This document shows positions 53,676 through 61,628 of a stretch of 64,000 nt of DNA, one piece after another. Position 1 is the stretch's first letter. Each line of letters opens with the position of its first letter. The notes beneath the pieces are model-generated. The model had not been told where the DNA came from. It did no database searches and worked only from the letters and a program-made list of their open reading frames with translations. Location: the NCBI RefSeq assembly GCF_013520985.1, contig NZ_JACDTY010000001.1:806001-870000 (forward strand), read 5' to 3'. Made by a program: the position numbers and the translations under genes. The DNA is from Mesorhizobium neociceri. Its GTDB lineage: Bacteria > Pseudomonadota > Alphaproteobacteria > Rhizobiales > Rhizobiaceae.

Positions 53676-54575
53676 ATGGACGTCGTATCGGCGTTGCGAA
53701 CGTTCCTGCGGGTGGCGCAGACAAGGTCCTTCTCCGCGGCCGCGATCGACCTCAACCTGACGCAGCCGGCCGTATCCCGGCAGGTCTCGGCGCTGGAAGC
53801 GCATCTGAGGACGCGCCTTTTGCATCGCACGACGAGCGCGCTTGCCTTGACGGTGGAGGGCGAGCAGATACTGCCGATGGCGCTGCGTGTGGTGGAAGCG
53901 GTCGAGGCGCTGAGCGAAGCGAGTGGCACTGAGGGCGCAACCGTATCGGGAAAAGTGCGGCTTAGCCTGCCCACGCCGCTCGGGTTGTTTATCGGCGACC
54001 GCCTTGCAAGGCTGCTGGAGAGCCATCCATCTCTCGCCGTCGACCTGATCTTGCGGGAGGAACCCTCGGATCTCGTCGCGGATGCCATCGATCTCGAGGT
54101 GCGCCTCGGCCCGGTCGGCGACAGCAGCCTGATCTGCCGCCGGATCGGCTGGACGACGGCCTTTCTCGTGGCCTCGCCTTGCTATCTCGAAGGGCGGGAT
54201 ACACCGCGAGCACCGCAAGACATCAGGGATCATCGCTGCATTTGTTACAGCCGTGCCGGCGATGGCCGGTCATGGTCGTTCTCCGACGGGGCGGATGATG
54301 TTGTTCTGCGGGTTGAGCCTCGCCTGGTCGCCAACAATTCAATGGCTGTCCATCGGGCAACGCTGGCGGGAGCAGGGCTTGCGGTGCTGTCCCATATCCT
54401 GGCCGGGCCGGACATCGAGAAAGGCAGGTTGGTCAAGGTGATGCCGGATTTTCCGCCGACGCGGCTGCCGATCAATGTCGTGTACCCAACCCGCAAGAAC
54501 ATGCCGTTGCGTGTGACGACGGTGCTCGACTTTCTTGTCCAGTCTGTCCGCGACGATGCTCTCATGGCGGCCTAG
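53676..54575 (+). CDS. LysR-family transcriptional regulator
   Basis: The 299-residue regulator has an N-terminal winged helix-turn-helix (about 1-60, VSALRTFLRVAQTRSFSAAA, then LNLTQPAVSRQVSALEAHLR) and a LysR substrate-binding domain (about 88-295) that would bind a small effector. It is divergent from the AhpD-like operon and may regulate it or itself. Start: the ATG at 53676 (MDVVSAL) fits the family; an ATG at 53664 adds four residues. Related regulators respond to phenolic or oxidised compounds, but the effector is unknown. Confidence 0.88.
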   Translation: MDVVSALRTFLRVAQTRSFSAAAIDLNLTQPAVSRQVSALEAHLRTRLLHRTTSALALTVEGEQILPMALRVVEAVEALSEASGTEGATVSGKVRLSLPTPLGLFIGDRLARLLESHPSLAVDLILREEPSDLVADAIDLEVRLGPVGDSSLICRRIGWTTAFLVASPCYLEGRDTPRAPQDIRDHRCICYSRAGDGRSWSFSDGADDVVLRVEPRLVANNSMAVHRATLAGAGLAVLSHILAGPDIEKGRLVKVMPDFPPTRLPINVVYPTRKNMPLRVTTVLDFLVQSVRDDALMAA

Positions 54576-54623
54576 GCGCCTTGGTCGACGGCGTGCTCAG
54601 CTGAAAGCCTACCCTAGAAACAG

Positions 54624-54735
54624 CAACACCCGCCGGGGGAGGATCCGGCGGGTGTCGTTTTGGGGGCCGATCCTCGGGAGGAGGTGGGGATCGGCCTTAT
54701 TCGTCATCGCCGGGGAGGAGGTCGGCTTTGACGAA
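54624..54735 (-). ncRNA. Cuckoo/CcsR-type small RNA, distal unit
   Basis: Read on the minus strand, this unit has three hairpins: 54709-54726 (GCC/GGC, small), 54665-54696 (GGCCGATCC/GGATCGGCC) and 54626-54655 (ACACCCGCCGG/CCGGCGGGTGT) followed by a T-rich tail. The loops carry CTCCTCCC in the first two and a variant (ATCCTCCC) in the last. It aligns block by block with the unit at 54778. Such anti-Shine-Dalgarno loops downstream of DUF1127 genes are the mark of the cuckoo RNA family; expression here is inferred. Confidence 0.75.
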
Positions 54736-54777
54736 ATTCTTTCCTCTTGGAAGACGAACTACGTTCGCTTTGGAAAC

Positions 54778-54890
54778 AACGCCCGCCGCGGGAGGAGGTG
54801 CGGCGGGCGCCGTTTTGGTGGTCAACCCTCGGGAGGAGGTGAAGGCTGACCGTATCCGTCAGGGTCGGGGAGGAGGTCGACCCTGGCGAA
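54778..54890 (-). ncRNA. Cuckoo/CcsR-type small RNA, proximal unit
   Basis: On the minus strand three hairpins follow the DUF1127 gene by 14 bases: 54860-54885 (CAGGGTC/GACCCTG), 54820-54851 (GGTCA/TGACC) and 54780-54809 (CGCCCGCCGC/GCGGCGGGCG) with a T-rich tail. All three loops carry CTCCTCCC on the transcribed strand, complementary to ribosome-binding sites. Known alphaproteobacterial CcsR/cuckoo RNAs have the same plan and are cut from the mRNA of a DUF1127 gene. That processing is inferred here. Confidence 0.78.
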
Positions 54891-54898
54891 ATTCTTAC

Positions 54899-55042
54899 TT
54901 AGATCGTCGCCTTGCGGGCGATGATCTTGATCTCGTCGCGGACGATACCGAGATCATGGAGCTGGCGGTTCGAAAGGCGACCCAGCTCGGTAACGGTGTC
55001 GCGATAAACGCGCCAGTTACGATAGTTGCGGATCAGGTTCAT
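54899..55042 (-). CDS. DUF1127 small protein (second copy)
   Basis: The 47-residue protein starts MNLIRNYRNWRVYRDTVTEL and continues GRLSNRQLHDLGIVRDEIKI, a DUF1127 domain (basic YRNWR-type helix, then L-G-I-x-R). Members such as CcaF1 of Rhodobacter bind RNA and help mature the small RNAs encoded behind them. It is 51 bases after a near-copy (55094-55234) and 9 bases before the first small-RNA hairpin region. Too short for usual gene calls; the frame is fully open and similar in length to its neighbour. Confidence 0.88.
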   Translation of the reverse strand: MNLIRNYRNWRVYRDTVTELGRLSNRQLHDLGIVRDEIKIIARKATI

Positions 55043-55093
55043 TGTCGTTCTCTTTTTCAAAACAGGTTCGGACCATTTGCGATCCGAAGAGGA

Positions 55094-55234
55094 TTAGACC
55101 GCCTTGCGGGCGACGTAGTGGATGTCGCTGCGGCTGATGCCGAGGTCGGTCAGTTCACGGGTCGACAGGCGGCTCAGCTCGGAGACGGTGTCCCGGTAGC
55201 GGCGCCAGTTGCGGTAGTTGCGGATCAGGTTCAT
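55094..55234 (-). CDS. DUF1127 small protein (first copy)
   Basis: The 46-residue protein starts MNLIRNYRNWRRYRDTVSEL and continues SRLSTRELTDLGISRSDIHY, with the basic, aromatic YRNWR pattern of DUF1127. Its start is an ATG at 55234 in the same context as the second copy (both begin MNLIRNYRNWR). Known DUF1127 proteins act with downstream small RNAs. An upstream in-frame extension has no homology. Direct repeats at 55334 and 55348 may regulate the unit. Confidence 0.9.
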   Translation of the reverse strand: MNLIRNYRNWRRYRDTVSELSRLSTRELTDLGISRSDIHYVARKAV

Positions 55235-55333
55235 GGTAGTACTCGTTTCGTCTTTCTTCGGATCATTCCGTTTGTATACGAACAGAAAATAGGTGGGACT
55301 ATATCGATTTAAAAGTGCCATTGACGCATGGCA

Positions 55334-55356
55334 GCAATGCAAATTGTGCAATGCAA
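55334..55356. promoter_or_regulatory. Two 9-bp direct repeats upstream of the DUF1127 genes
   Basis: GCAATGCAA occurs at 55334-55342 and again at 55348-55356 with 14 bases between starts, about 100 bases before the first DUF1127 gene. It may be a regulator site; no known motif is claimed. Confidence 0.4.
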
Positions 55357-55410
55357 CATTAACGCCCGTTCACGGCTTCGACATAAAGAAACCCGAATCG
55401 GAAAATGCCT

Positions 55411-55523
55411 AGAGTCGGATGGTTTCAGGTCTGTTCGACCTGAAATCTGAATCCGCCTCTAAACTAAGAGATAGAGCATGATGTCGCCCGAAAACCGCGT
55501 CACACTTTTCGGCATCATGCTCT
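55411..55523. repeat. Two-hairpin intergenic repeat element, copy 4
   Basis: Close copy of the element at 32144-32257, with AGAGTCGGAT at the left end and the same TTTCAGGTC/GACCTGAAA dyad, then GCATGATGTCGCCCGAAAA with TTTTCGGCATCATGC. The core here reads CCGAAAACCGCGTCACACTT. With the AT-rich stretch at 55235-55410 it fills the gap between DUF1127 and DUF2157 genes. Confidence 0.85.
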
Positions 55524-55581
55524 GGCGTCAATAATTTGACCCGATCGGCTGTCAGAAAGACCAAACTGGGGGAGACGCGGC

Positions 55582-56694
55582 ATGGCGAGCTATTCGTCAC
55601 GGGTGAGGTCGGATATCGGGCGTTGGCTGCAGGCCGGTCTGATCGATGCGCCGACGGCCGATGCGCTGACGCGCGACATCGAGGCAAACGAACGCAAATC
55701 GCTGAGCTTCGGCACCATCCTGGCAATGATGGCGGCGCTGCTGTTTGGAGCCGCGATCCTGTTGTTCGTCGCTTCCAACTGGGACGCCATCCCGCGGTTG
55801 GTGCGCGTCGCGGCACTGTTTGCCGTCATTCTCGCCGGCTATGTCGGCGGCGCGCTCTTGAAGATGCGCGACCATGCGGCGATCGGCGAGGCGCTGTGGA
55901 TCGTGGCGGCCGCGGCCTTCGGCGGATCGATCGCGCTGATCGGCCAGATGTACCATCTCACAGGCGACGAGGCCTCGGCCATCGTCACCTGGGGCATCGG
56001 CACGGCGCTTGCCGCGGTGGCGTTGCGCTCGAACCCGCTGACCGTCGCGGCCGTCGGCATATCCGTTGCCTGGCTGTTCGTGCGGGAGTTCGACTTTTAC
56101 AACCGCACCGAATTCCCGAATTTCTTCGTCATCATGGCGCCGGTGCTGTTTGTCATCTCGTTCTGGACGCGCAGCCAGCCGGCCCGGCACCTGATTATTC
56201 TCTCGGTCATTTTCTATATTGCGGTGCGCGGCATGGATCACAACACCTTGCTGCTGGCCATCCCGCTGGTCGTGGTGTCGGCATTGCTGTTTGCGGTCGC
56301 GATCTTCGCAGCCGAGCCGGTCGACCGGATTTTGCAACTCGGCGGCCGATTGCCATTGCACGCCTTGATCGGCTTTCTGACTGGTCTGGCGATGATCCAG
56401 TTTGAGCTTGGCGATCACAGCACCTTCAACGGCGGCTTTGCCATCGCCTCGGTCGTGGCACTGGCCGGCATTGCCGCGGCGATCATGCTGGGCGGGCGCG
56501 AGAGCAGGGGGCTGCGCTGGGTCGCCTATGCCGGCTTTGCCTTCGAACTCGCCATCATCTACGTGGTGACACTGCAGTCGATGCTCGACACGGCCGGCTT
56601 CTTCCTGGCCGCAGCGGTGCTGTTCGGCATACTGGCGCTTGTCATCATCCGCGTGGAAAAGCGCATGAAGGCCCCGGAAGGAGCGGCAGCATGA
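55582..56694 (+). CDS. DUF2157 multi-pass membrane protein
   Basis: The 370-residue protein has an N-terminal soluble helix pair (about 1-45, VRSDIGRWLQAGLIDAPTAD) and about ten hydrophobic segments, with GQMYHLTGDEASAIVTWGIG typical of DUF2157. Bacterial DUF2157 proteins of this type are usually paired with a GDYXXLXY protein, as here. The pair overlaps by 4 bases. Function is unknown. Confidence 0.9.
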   Translation: MASYSSRVRSDIGRWLQAGLIDAPTADALTRDIEANERKSLSFGTILAMMAALLFGAAILLFVASNWDAIPRLVRVAALFAVILAGYVGGALLKMRDHAAIGEALWIVAAAAFGGSIALIGQMYHLTGDEASAIVTWGIGTALAAVALRSNPLTVAAVGISVAWLFVREFDFYNRTEFPNFFVIMAPVLFVISFWTRSQPARHLIILSVIFYIAVRGMDHNTLLLAIPLVVVSALLFAVAIFAAEPVDRILQLGGRLPLHALIGFLTGLAMIQFELGDHSTFNGGFAIASVVALAGIAAAIMLGGRESRGLRWVAYAGFAFELAIIYVVTLQSMLDTAGFFLAAAVLFGILALVIIRVEKRMKAPEGAAA

Positions 56695-57272
56695 TATCGG
56701 GAAAGAAACTTGTCATCTCGGCGCTGGTCTTGGCGCTCGTCCAGATCGGCTTCCTGAGCTGGATCATCGCCGGCCGCGCCGCGATCCTGCGCAACGGCAA
56801 GGAAGTGTTGCTGAAGATCGAGCCGGTCGATCCGCGCGATCTGCTGCGCGGCGATTATATCATCCTCGGCTACGAGATATCGCGCTTGCCGGTGAAACTG
56901 ATCGCCAACATTGCGGCCGGCCAGACCACCAGCGACACCACGCCGATCGTGGTTCGGCTGAAGCCGGGCGCCGACGGCTACTGGCATGCGACCACGGCCT
57001 GGTTCGGCAAGGCGCCGACGCCGGCAGCCGCCGACGAAGCCGATATTGTCGGCCAGGTCGCGCCGGGCTGGACGCTTGACCCCGAGTCCACGATCGCGCC
57101 GCAATACGGCATCGACCGCTTCTACCTGCCGGAGGGCCAGGGCATGGCGATCCAGAACGACATGCGGGTGCGGCCATTCGGGGTGCGCATCGCGCTCGCC
57201 GCCAATGGCGAGGCGCAGATCAAGGCGCTTATGGACGGCGACAAGACAATGTTCGAGGAACCGCTCTACTAG
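56691..57272 (+). CDS. GDYXXLXY-motif membrane-anchored protein
   Basis: The 193-residue protein has one N-terminal helix (about 7-27, KKLVISALVLALVQIGFLSW) and the motif GDYIILGY at 54-61 that names its family. The rest is an exported beta-rich domain. It overlaps the DUF2157 gene by 4 bases, which fits the usual pairing of these two families. Function is unknown. Confidence 0.9.
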   Translation: MISGKKLVISALVLALVQIGFLSWIIAGRAAILRNGKEVLLKIEPVDPRDLLRGDYIILGYEISRLPVKLIANIAAGQTTSDTTPIVVRLKPGADGYWHATTAWFGKAPTPAAADEADIVGQVAPGWTLDPESTIAPQYGIDRFYLPEGQGMAIQNDMRVRPFGVRIALAANGEAQIKALMDGDKTMFEEPLY

Positions 57273-57360
57273 AATTGACGACTGGAATTCATTTCAGGGC
57301 ATGGGTTTCGGTAAAGATCGATCGCTTCGCCCGCAGGCAACAAGGTCCGGGCGAAGAACC

Positions 57361-58809
57361 ATGACGACTACGCTGACGACGCGCGAAGACATCAATCTCG
57401 ACTCTGTATTTTGTGTCGCCTGGAAAAACGACACGGTCGCAATCGGCGACAAGGCCTTGCAATGCATTGCCGAATGCCGCGCCTCATTCCTGAAACTCAT
57501 CGAATCCGATCCGCCGCCGGTCATCTATGGCGTCACCACCGCCATGGGCGAACTGGCGAGCCGCAAGCTCGAACGTGACGAGCGCGACCGTCATGCGCGG
57601 ATCAAGGCTTTTGCCGCCGCCACATCGTTTGGCGAGCCGCTGCCGGAGCGCGTCGTCAGGGCGATCGTGCTGGCCCGGTTGACCAACTTCATCGAAGGCA
57701 ATGCCGCCACCACGCCGCGCGTCGCGCAGGCGGTTGCCGCGATGCTGGACGGCGGGCCGATGCCGGTGGTGCCGTCGCAGGGGCAGGGCGGCGCCGGCGA
57801 GATCCTGGCGCTCTATCCGCTGTTTGCCGCGCTTACCGCTGGCTTGGAGCTCGAAGTGAAGGAGCGGGGTTCGCTGATCAACGGCTCGCCTTGCGCGGCG
57901 GCACTGGTCGCGGACGCGGCCTTGGCGGCGCGCCGTCGCGTCGCCATGGCGCACAAGGTGTTTGCGCTGTCGATCGAGGCGTTTCGCGCGCCGCTTGAGC
58001 ACTATGATGCCGCGCTCGACGGGCTCTGGGGCGACGAGCACGAGGCGGCGGCCTTGTCCGGGTTGCGGCAGTTTCTGGTCGGCGCAGGCGACGGGCGGCG
58101 CAATTACCAGGCGCCGGTCAGCTACCGCATCGTGCCACGCGTGCTCGGCCACGCGCATCGCGCGCTGGCCGGCGCCGAGCAGGCAGCCACCGTGTCGCTG
58201 GCCTCGATCTCGGACAATCCGGTCTATATCCCGCCCGACGAGGCGCATCCGCTCGGACGCTGCATCTCCACCGGCGGCTATCACAATGCCATGGCGACGC
58301 CGGCGCTCGACGATCTGGCGGCGATCTGGGCCGATCTCTGCTTGCTCTGCGACCGTCACGCCTCGAAACTGCTCAACGGCAAGGTGTCGCTGCTGCCGGA
58401 CCTGTTGATGACCGGGCGGCACTGGGCCGACAGCGATGGCCACGGCAATGTCGGCTATGTGCCGATGGCGATCACCGGCTATCTCGAACAGGCCAAGCTC
58501 GCGGCGCAGCGCACCTTCATTCCGGGAACCGAATCGGCAGGCGCCGGCCAGGACGACGTCGCCACCACGGCATTCTTCGCCTGGACCAAGGAAGCAACCG
58601 CGGGCCGCTGCCTCGATGCGGCGATGGCGATGCTGGCCATGATCGCCTCGCAGGCCCTACACGTGACTGAACGCGCGGCACCGCCGGCGCTGCAGTCGTT
58701 CGTGGCCGATATCAGGAAGATCGTCCCGCCGGTCGATGCCGACCGGGTGCTGGGGCCTGAACTGGCGAAGCTGGCAGATTGGTTCACGGGCCAGGTGTTT
58801 GAAGCGTAG
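57361..58809 (+). CDS. Aromatic amino acid ammonia-lyase family protein without intact MIO triad
   Basis: The 482-residue protein has the ammonia-lyase fold, with YGVTTAMGE (about 56-64, the catalytic Tyr), SISDNPVYI, GRCISTGGYHNAM and GQDDVATTAFF, all counterparts of HutH/PAL motifs. The prosthetic MIO group forms from Ala-Ser-Gly in GSVGASGDLAP; here residues 141-152 read GQGGAGEILALY, so the serine is missing and the triad is broken. It may therefore be a non-lyase relative or use another chemistry. The ATG at 57361 is used; extra upstream codons are unsupported. A hairpin lies downstream. Confidence 0.8.
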   Translation: MTTTLTTREDINLDSVFCVAWKNDTVAIGDKALQCIAECRASFLKLIESDPPPVIYGVTTAMGELASRKLERDERDRHARIKAFAAATSFGEPLPERVVRAIVLARLTNFIEGNAATTPRVAQAVAAMLDGGPMPVVPSQGQGGAGEILALYPLFAALTAGLELEVKERGSLINGSPCAAALVADAALAARRRVAMAHKVFALSIEAFRAPLEHYDAALDGLWGDEHEAAALSGLRQFLVGAGDGRRNYQAPVSYRIVPRVLGHAHRALAGAEQAATVSLASISDNPVYIPPDEAHPLGRCISTGGYHNAMATPALDDLAAIWADLCLLCDRHASKLLNGKVSLLPDLLMTGRHWADSDGHGNVGYVPMAITGYLEQAKLAAQRTFIPGTESAGAGQDDVATTAFFAWTKEATAGRCLDAAMAMLAMIASQALHVTERAAPPALQSFVADIRKIVPPVDADRVLGPELAKLADWFTGQVFEA

Positions 58810-58847
58810 GGCGCCGCCAGTCCTCCTTCGCCAAGGCTTCGGAGGAC

Positions 58848-58907
58848 ACCCTTCGGTCTTTCGAGCTTCCCGTGGCCTGCCACCCGAAGCTCGAAAGAGC
58901 GAAGGGT
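58848..58907. terminator. Long hairpin between ammonia-lyase-like gene and tRNA-Leu
   Basis: ACCCTTCG...TCTTTCGAGCTTC pairs with GAAGCTCGAAAGA...CGAAGGGT in a 20-bp stem. It abuts the CCA end of tRNA-Leu and lies just after the plus-strand gene, so it may stop transcription from both sides. Confidence 0.6.
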
Positions 58908-58991
58908 GGTGCGGATGAAGGGACTCGAACCCCCACGCCTTTCGGCACTGGAACCTAAATCCAGGGCGTCTACCAGTTCCGCCACATCCGC
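58907..58991 (-). tRNA. tRNA-Leu (TAG)
   Basis: Minus-strand 85-base cloverleaf with acceptor GCGGATG/CATCCGC, anticodon stem CTGGA/TCCAG and loop TTTAGGT (anticodon TAG), a variable arm of the leucine type and encoded CCA. It is followed by a long hairpin. Confidence 0.95.
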
Positions 58992-59331
58992 ATCGCCCGG
59001 CAATCCCATGTAGCCATCATTCTGTCAATGTCGGGGCGAAAATGGCGTCAATTCGCTGCAACGCGAAGATGGTTGAAAATTAGCCTCGCCTGTGACAAAA
59101 GGCGTGTCAAATGTGACGGGACGCGCCGATCCGCTTCTGCAGAATGTGATAAGAAGTAGGAAAAACAAGAACTTATTCACATCTTGGAACGCAGTTTGGA
59201 AGAGTTTGAGCCGTAATTTCGGTCAAATCGCCAGGTTCCGTACCAAAAGCCATTCCCGGCAAGATTGTACCGGCAGGCTGTGAACGGCAAAACGCCGTGG
59301 CAGTCTCTTTGGTGAAGATAAAGGTTTTACG

Positions 59332-60807
59332 ATGCAGGTCACCGAAACGCTCAACTCCGGTCTCAAGCGCGAGATCAAGATCACCGTGCCGGCCGGTGAT
59401 ATGGAAGCCAAGCTTATGGCGCGGCTGTCCGATGCCCGCGACAAGGTCCGCATCAACGGCTTCCGTCCCGGCAAGGTGCCGGTCCAGCACCTGCGCAAGG
59501 TCTACGGCAAGTCGTTCATGGCCGAAGTGGTCAACGAGATCCTCAACGATTCGACCCGTTCGATCATCACCGGCCGCGGCGAAAAGGCCGCCATGCAGCC
59601 CGAAGTGATCATGACCGAGGACGAAAAAGAGGCCGAGAAGATCCTGGCCGGCGGCGCTGACTTCGAATTCCGCCTCAACTACGAGATCATCCCGGCGATC
59701 GAGATCAAGGATTTCTCCGACATCAAGGTGACTCGCCAGGTGTTCGACGTGCCGGACAGCGAGATCGACGAGCAGGTCCAGCGCGTCGCCGAATCGGCAC
59801 GCAGCTTCGAGCCGAAGACCGGCAAGGCCGCCGAAGGCGACCGTGTTTCGATCGACTATGTCGGCAAGATCGACGGCGAGGCATTCTCAGGCGGCGCCGG
59901 CACCGACCAGCCGCTGGTTCTGGGTTCCAAGGAATTTATCCCGGGTTTTGAGGACCAGCTCGTCGGCGCCAAGGCCGGCGATGAAAAGCAGGTCACGGTC
60001 ACGTTCCCGGAAAACTACCAGGCGGCGCATCTGGCCGGCAAGGAAGCCACCTTCGACGTCACCGTCAAGGAAGTGTCCAAGCCCGGCGCGCTGGAAATCA
60101 ATGACGAGATGGCCAAGAATCTCGGCCTGGAATCGCTGGAGCGCCTGCGCGACGTGGTGCGTGGCCAGATCGAGAACCAGTTCGGTTCGATGACGCGCCA
60201 GAAGGTCAAGCGCCAGCTGCTCGACCAGCTCGACGCGGCCTATTCGTTCGAAGCGCCGTCGAAGCTCGTCGATGCCGAGTTCAACAACATCTGGACCCAG
60301 GTGAACCGCGATCTCGAAGCCGCCGGCCGTACCTTCGCCGATGAAGAGACGACGGAAGAAGAGGCACGCGCCGAATATCTGCGCCTTGCCGAGCGCCGCG
60401 TGCGTCTCGGCCTGGTTCTGGCCGAGATCGGCGAAAAGGCCGGCGTCACCGTTTCGGACGAGGAATTGCAGCGCGGCCTGTTCGAGCAGGTGCGCCGCTA
60501 CCCGGCCAACCAGCAGCAGGAAGCCTTCGAGTTCTACCGCAGCAACCCGGAAGCGCTGAACACATTGCGTGCGCCGATGTTCGAGGAGAAGGTCGTCGAC
60601 CATCTGCTCGGCCAGATCTCGGTCACCGACGTCAAGGTCAGCAAGGAAGAGCTGATGGCCGACGAGGAGGAGGCCGATACCGCCAAGGCCAAGCCGGCGA
60701 AGAAGGCCACTGCCAAGAAGGCCGACAAGGCTGAAAAGGCCGACGACGCGGAAGAGCCCAAGAAGAAGGCCGCGCCGAAGAAGAAGGCCGCCAAGGACGC
60801 CGAATAA
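59332..60807 (+). CDS. tig: Trigger factor
   Basis: The 491-residue chaperone binds nascent chains at the ribosome exit. It has the N-terminal ribosome-binding domain (about 1-115, with the FRPGKVP signature at 43-49), a peptidyl-prolyl isomerase domain (about 165-245, [17 protein letters not shown]) and a C-terminal helical domain. The last 55 residues are a lysine/alanine-rich tail, as in other rhizobial trigger factors. A terminator follows. The upstream gap of 340 bases holds only the tRNA promoter region and AT-rich sequence. Confidence 0.96.
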   Translation: MQVTETLNSGLKREIKITVPAGDMEAKLMARLSDARDKVRINGFRPGKVPVQHLRKVYGKSFMAEVVNEILNDSTRSIITGRGEKAAMQPEVIMTEDEKEAEKILAGGADFEFRLNYEIIPAIEIKDFSDIKVTRQVFDVPDSEIDEQVQRVAESARSFEPKTGKAAEGDRVSIDYVGKIDGEAFSGGAGTDQPLVLGSKEFIPGFEDQLVGAKAGDEKQVTVTFPENYQAAHLAGKEATFDVTVKEVSKPGALEINDEMAKNLGLESLERLRDVVRGQIENQFGSMTRQKVKRQLLDQLDAAYSFEAPSKLVDAEFNNIWTQVNRDLEAAGRTFADEETTEEEARAEYLRLAERRVRLGLVLAEIGEKAGVTVSDEELQRGLFEQVRRYPANQQQEAFEFYRSNPEALNTLRAPMFEEKVVDHLLGQISVTDVKVSKEELMADEEEADTAKAKPAKKATAKKADKAEKADDAEEPKKKAAPKKKAAKDAE

Positions 60808-60827
60808 GCGCCTGAAGACAAGATCAG

Positions 60828-60856
60828 AAAAGGCCGCCCTTGAGGCGGCCTTTTTC
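60828..60856 (+). terminator. Rho-independent terminator after tig
   Basis: AAAAGGCCGCC pairs with GGCGGCCTTTTT around CTTGA, with a T run. Confidence 0.9.
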
Positions 60857-60893
60857 GTTGTGGCGGATGTGCCTCGAGCCACCGCAAACCACC

Positions 60894-61021
60894 TAGAGCG
60901 CTTCACCGTTTCATGGAAACGGCGAACCGCTCTATGTATTTGTTCTTACGCAATTCCCAAGGGAAAGCGCTACGCGCTTTTCCCGGGAAAACCGCTTCAC
61001 ACTTTTCCTGGAATTGCTCTA
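60894..61021. repeat. Two-hairpin intergenic repeat element, copy 5
   Basis: TAGAGCGCTTCACCGTTTC pairs with its counterpart ending CCGCTCTA, followed by a dyad of AATTCCCAAGGGAAAGCGC and CCTGGAATTGCTCTA. The core AAAACCGCTTCACACTTTT is the same as in the elements at 4234, 32144 and 34311. It separates tig from the cytochrome c gene. Confidence 0.8.
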
Positions 61022-61195
61022 AACCTTTGTACGGTCGACCTGTTCTACCTGCCGGCTAGATTCTGTGGTAGACAGATGCCGCAATTCAATTTGGGGGAGA
61101 AGCGGAGAATCTGTTCTGCCGTGCAAGGCGTATGCTGGCGGTATCGGCATGCGCAAATCGTCTCAGGCAAATTTGACGATCAGGGAGGAAATGCC

Positions 61196-61576
61196 ATGCG
61201 CTTGATTGCGTTTTTCGCCGTCGTGTCTGTTGCAACTTTCATCGCCAATCCGTCGCGGGCACAGGATGCTGCGGCGGGCGAGAAGGTCTTCACCAAATGC
61301 AAGGTCTGCCACGTCGCGGACGTAGACACGAACAAGATCGGTCCTTCGTTGCACGGCGTTATCGGCCGGACGGCCGGCACGCATCCGGATTTCAAATACT
61401 CCGAGGCCATGATCGCCGCCGGCAAATCCGGCGTCGTATGGGACGAACCCACGCTGACGACTTACCTTCACGATCCCAAGGCCAAAGTGAAAGGGACGAA
61501 GATGGCGTTTCCCGGCCTCAAGAAGGACGAGGACGTCGCCAACGTCATCGCCTATCTGAAGCAATTTTCCCAGTAG
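61196..61576 (+). CDS. Class I cytochrome c
   Basis: The 126-residue protein has a signal peptide (about 1-22, [20 protein letters not shown]) and one heme site CKVCH at about 35-39. KMAFPG near residue 100 supplies the Met ligand, so it resembles soluble cytochrome c2 or c556-like electron carriers of the periplasm. The ATG at 61196 has GGGAGGAA upstream; the longer frame from 60860 runs through a repeat and is rejected. The heme O synthase gene follows 52 bases later. Confidence 0.93.
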   Translation: MRLIAFFAVVSVATFIANPSRAQDAAAGEKVFTKCKVCHVADVDTNKIGPSLHGVIGRTAGTHPDFKYSEAMIAAGKSGVVWDEPTLTTYLHDPKAKVKGTKMAFPGLKKDEDVANVIAYLKQFSQ

Positions 61577-61628
61577 CCTGGCTCTTCGGCCGGCTAGGCT
61601 GCCCGTTTTCCATCGATGGTCGTCTCAA

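Noticed and set aside
54624..54890. Possible CRISPR array because of regularly spaced GGGAGGAGG
   Set aside because: The repeated motif lies in hairpin loops, the intervening sequences are their stems, spacing is uneven, and no cas gene is near.
56986..57360. Longer N-terminus for the ammonia-lyase-like gene
   Set aside because: The upstream frame overlaps the GDYXXLXY gene and has no homology; the family begins near the ATG at 57361.
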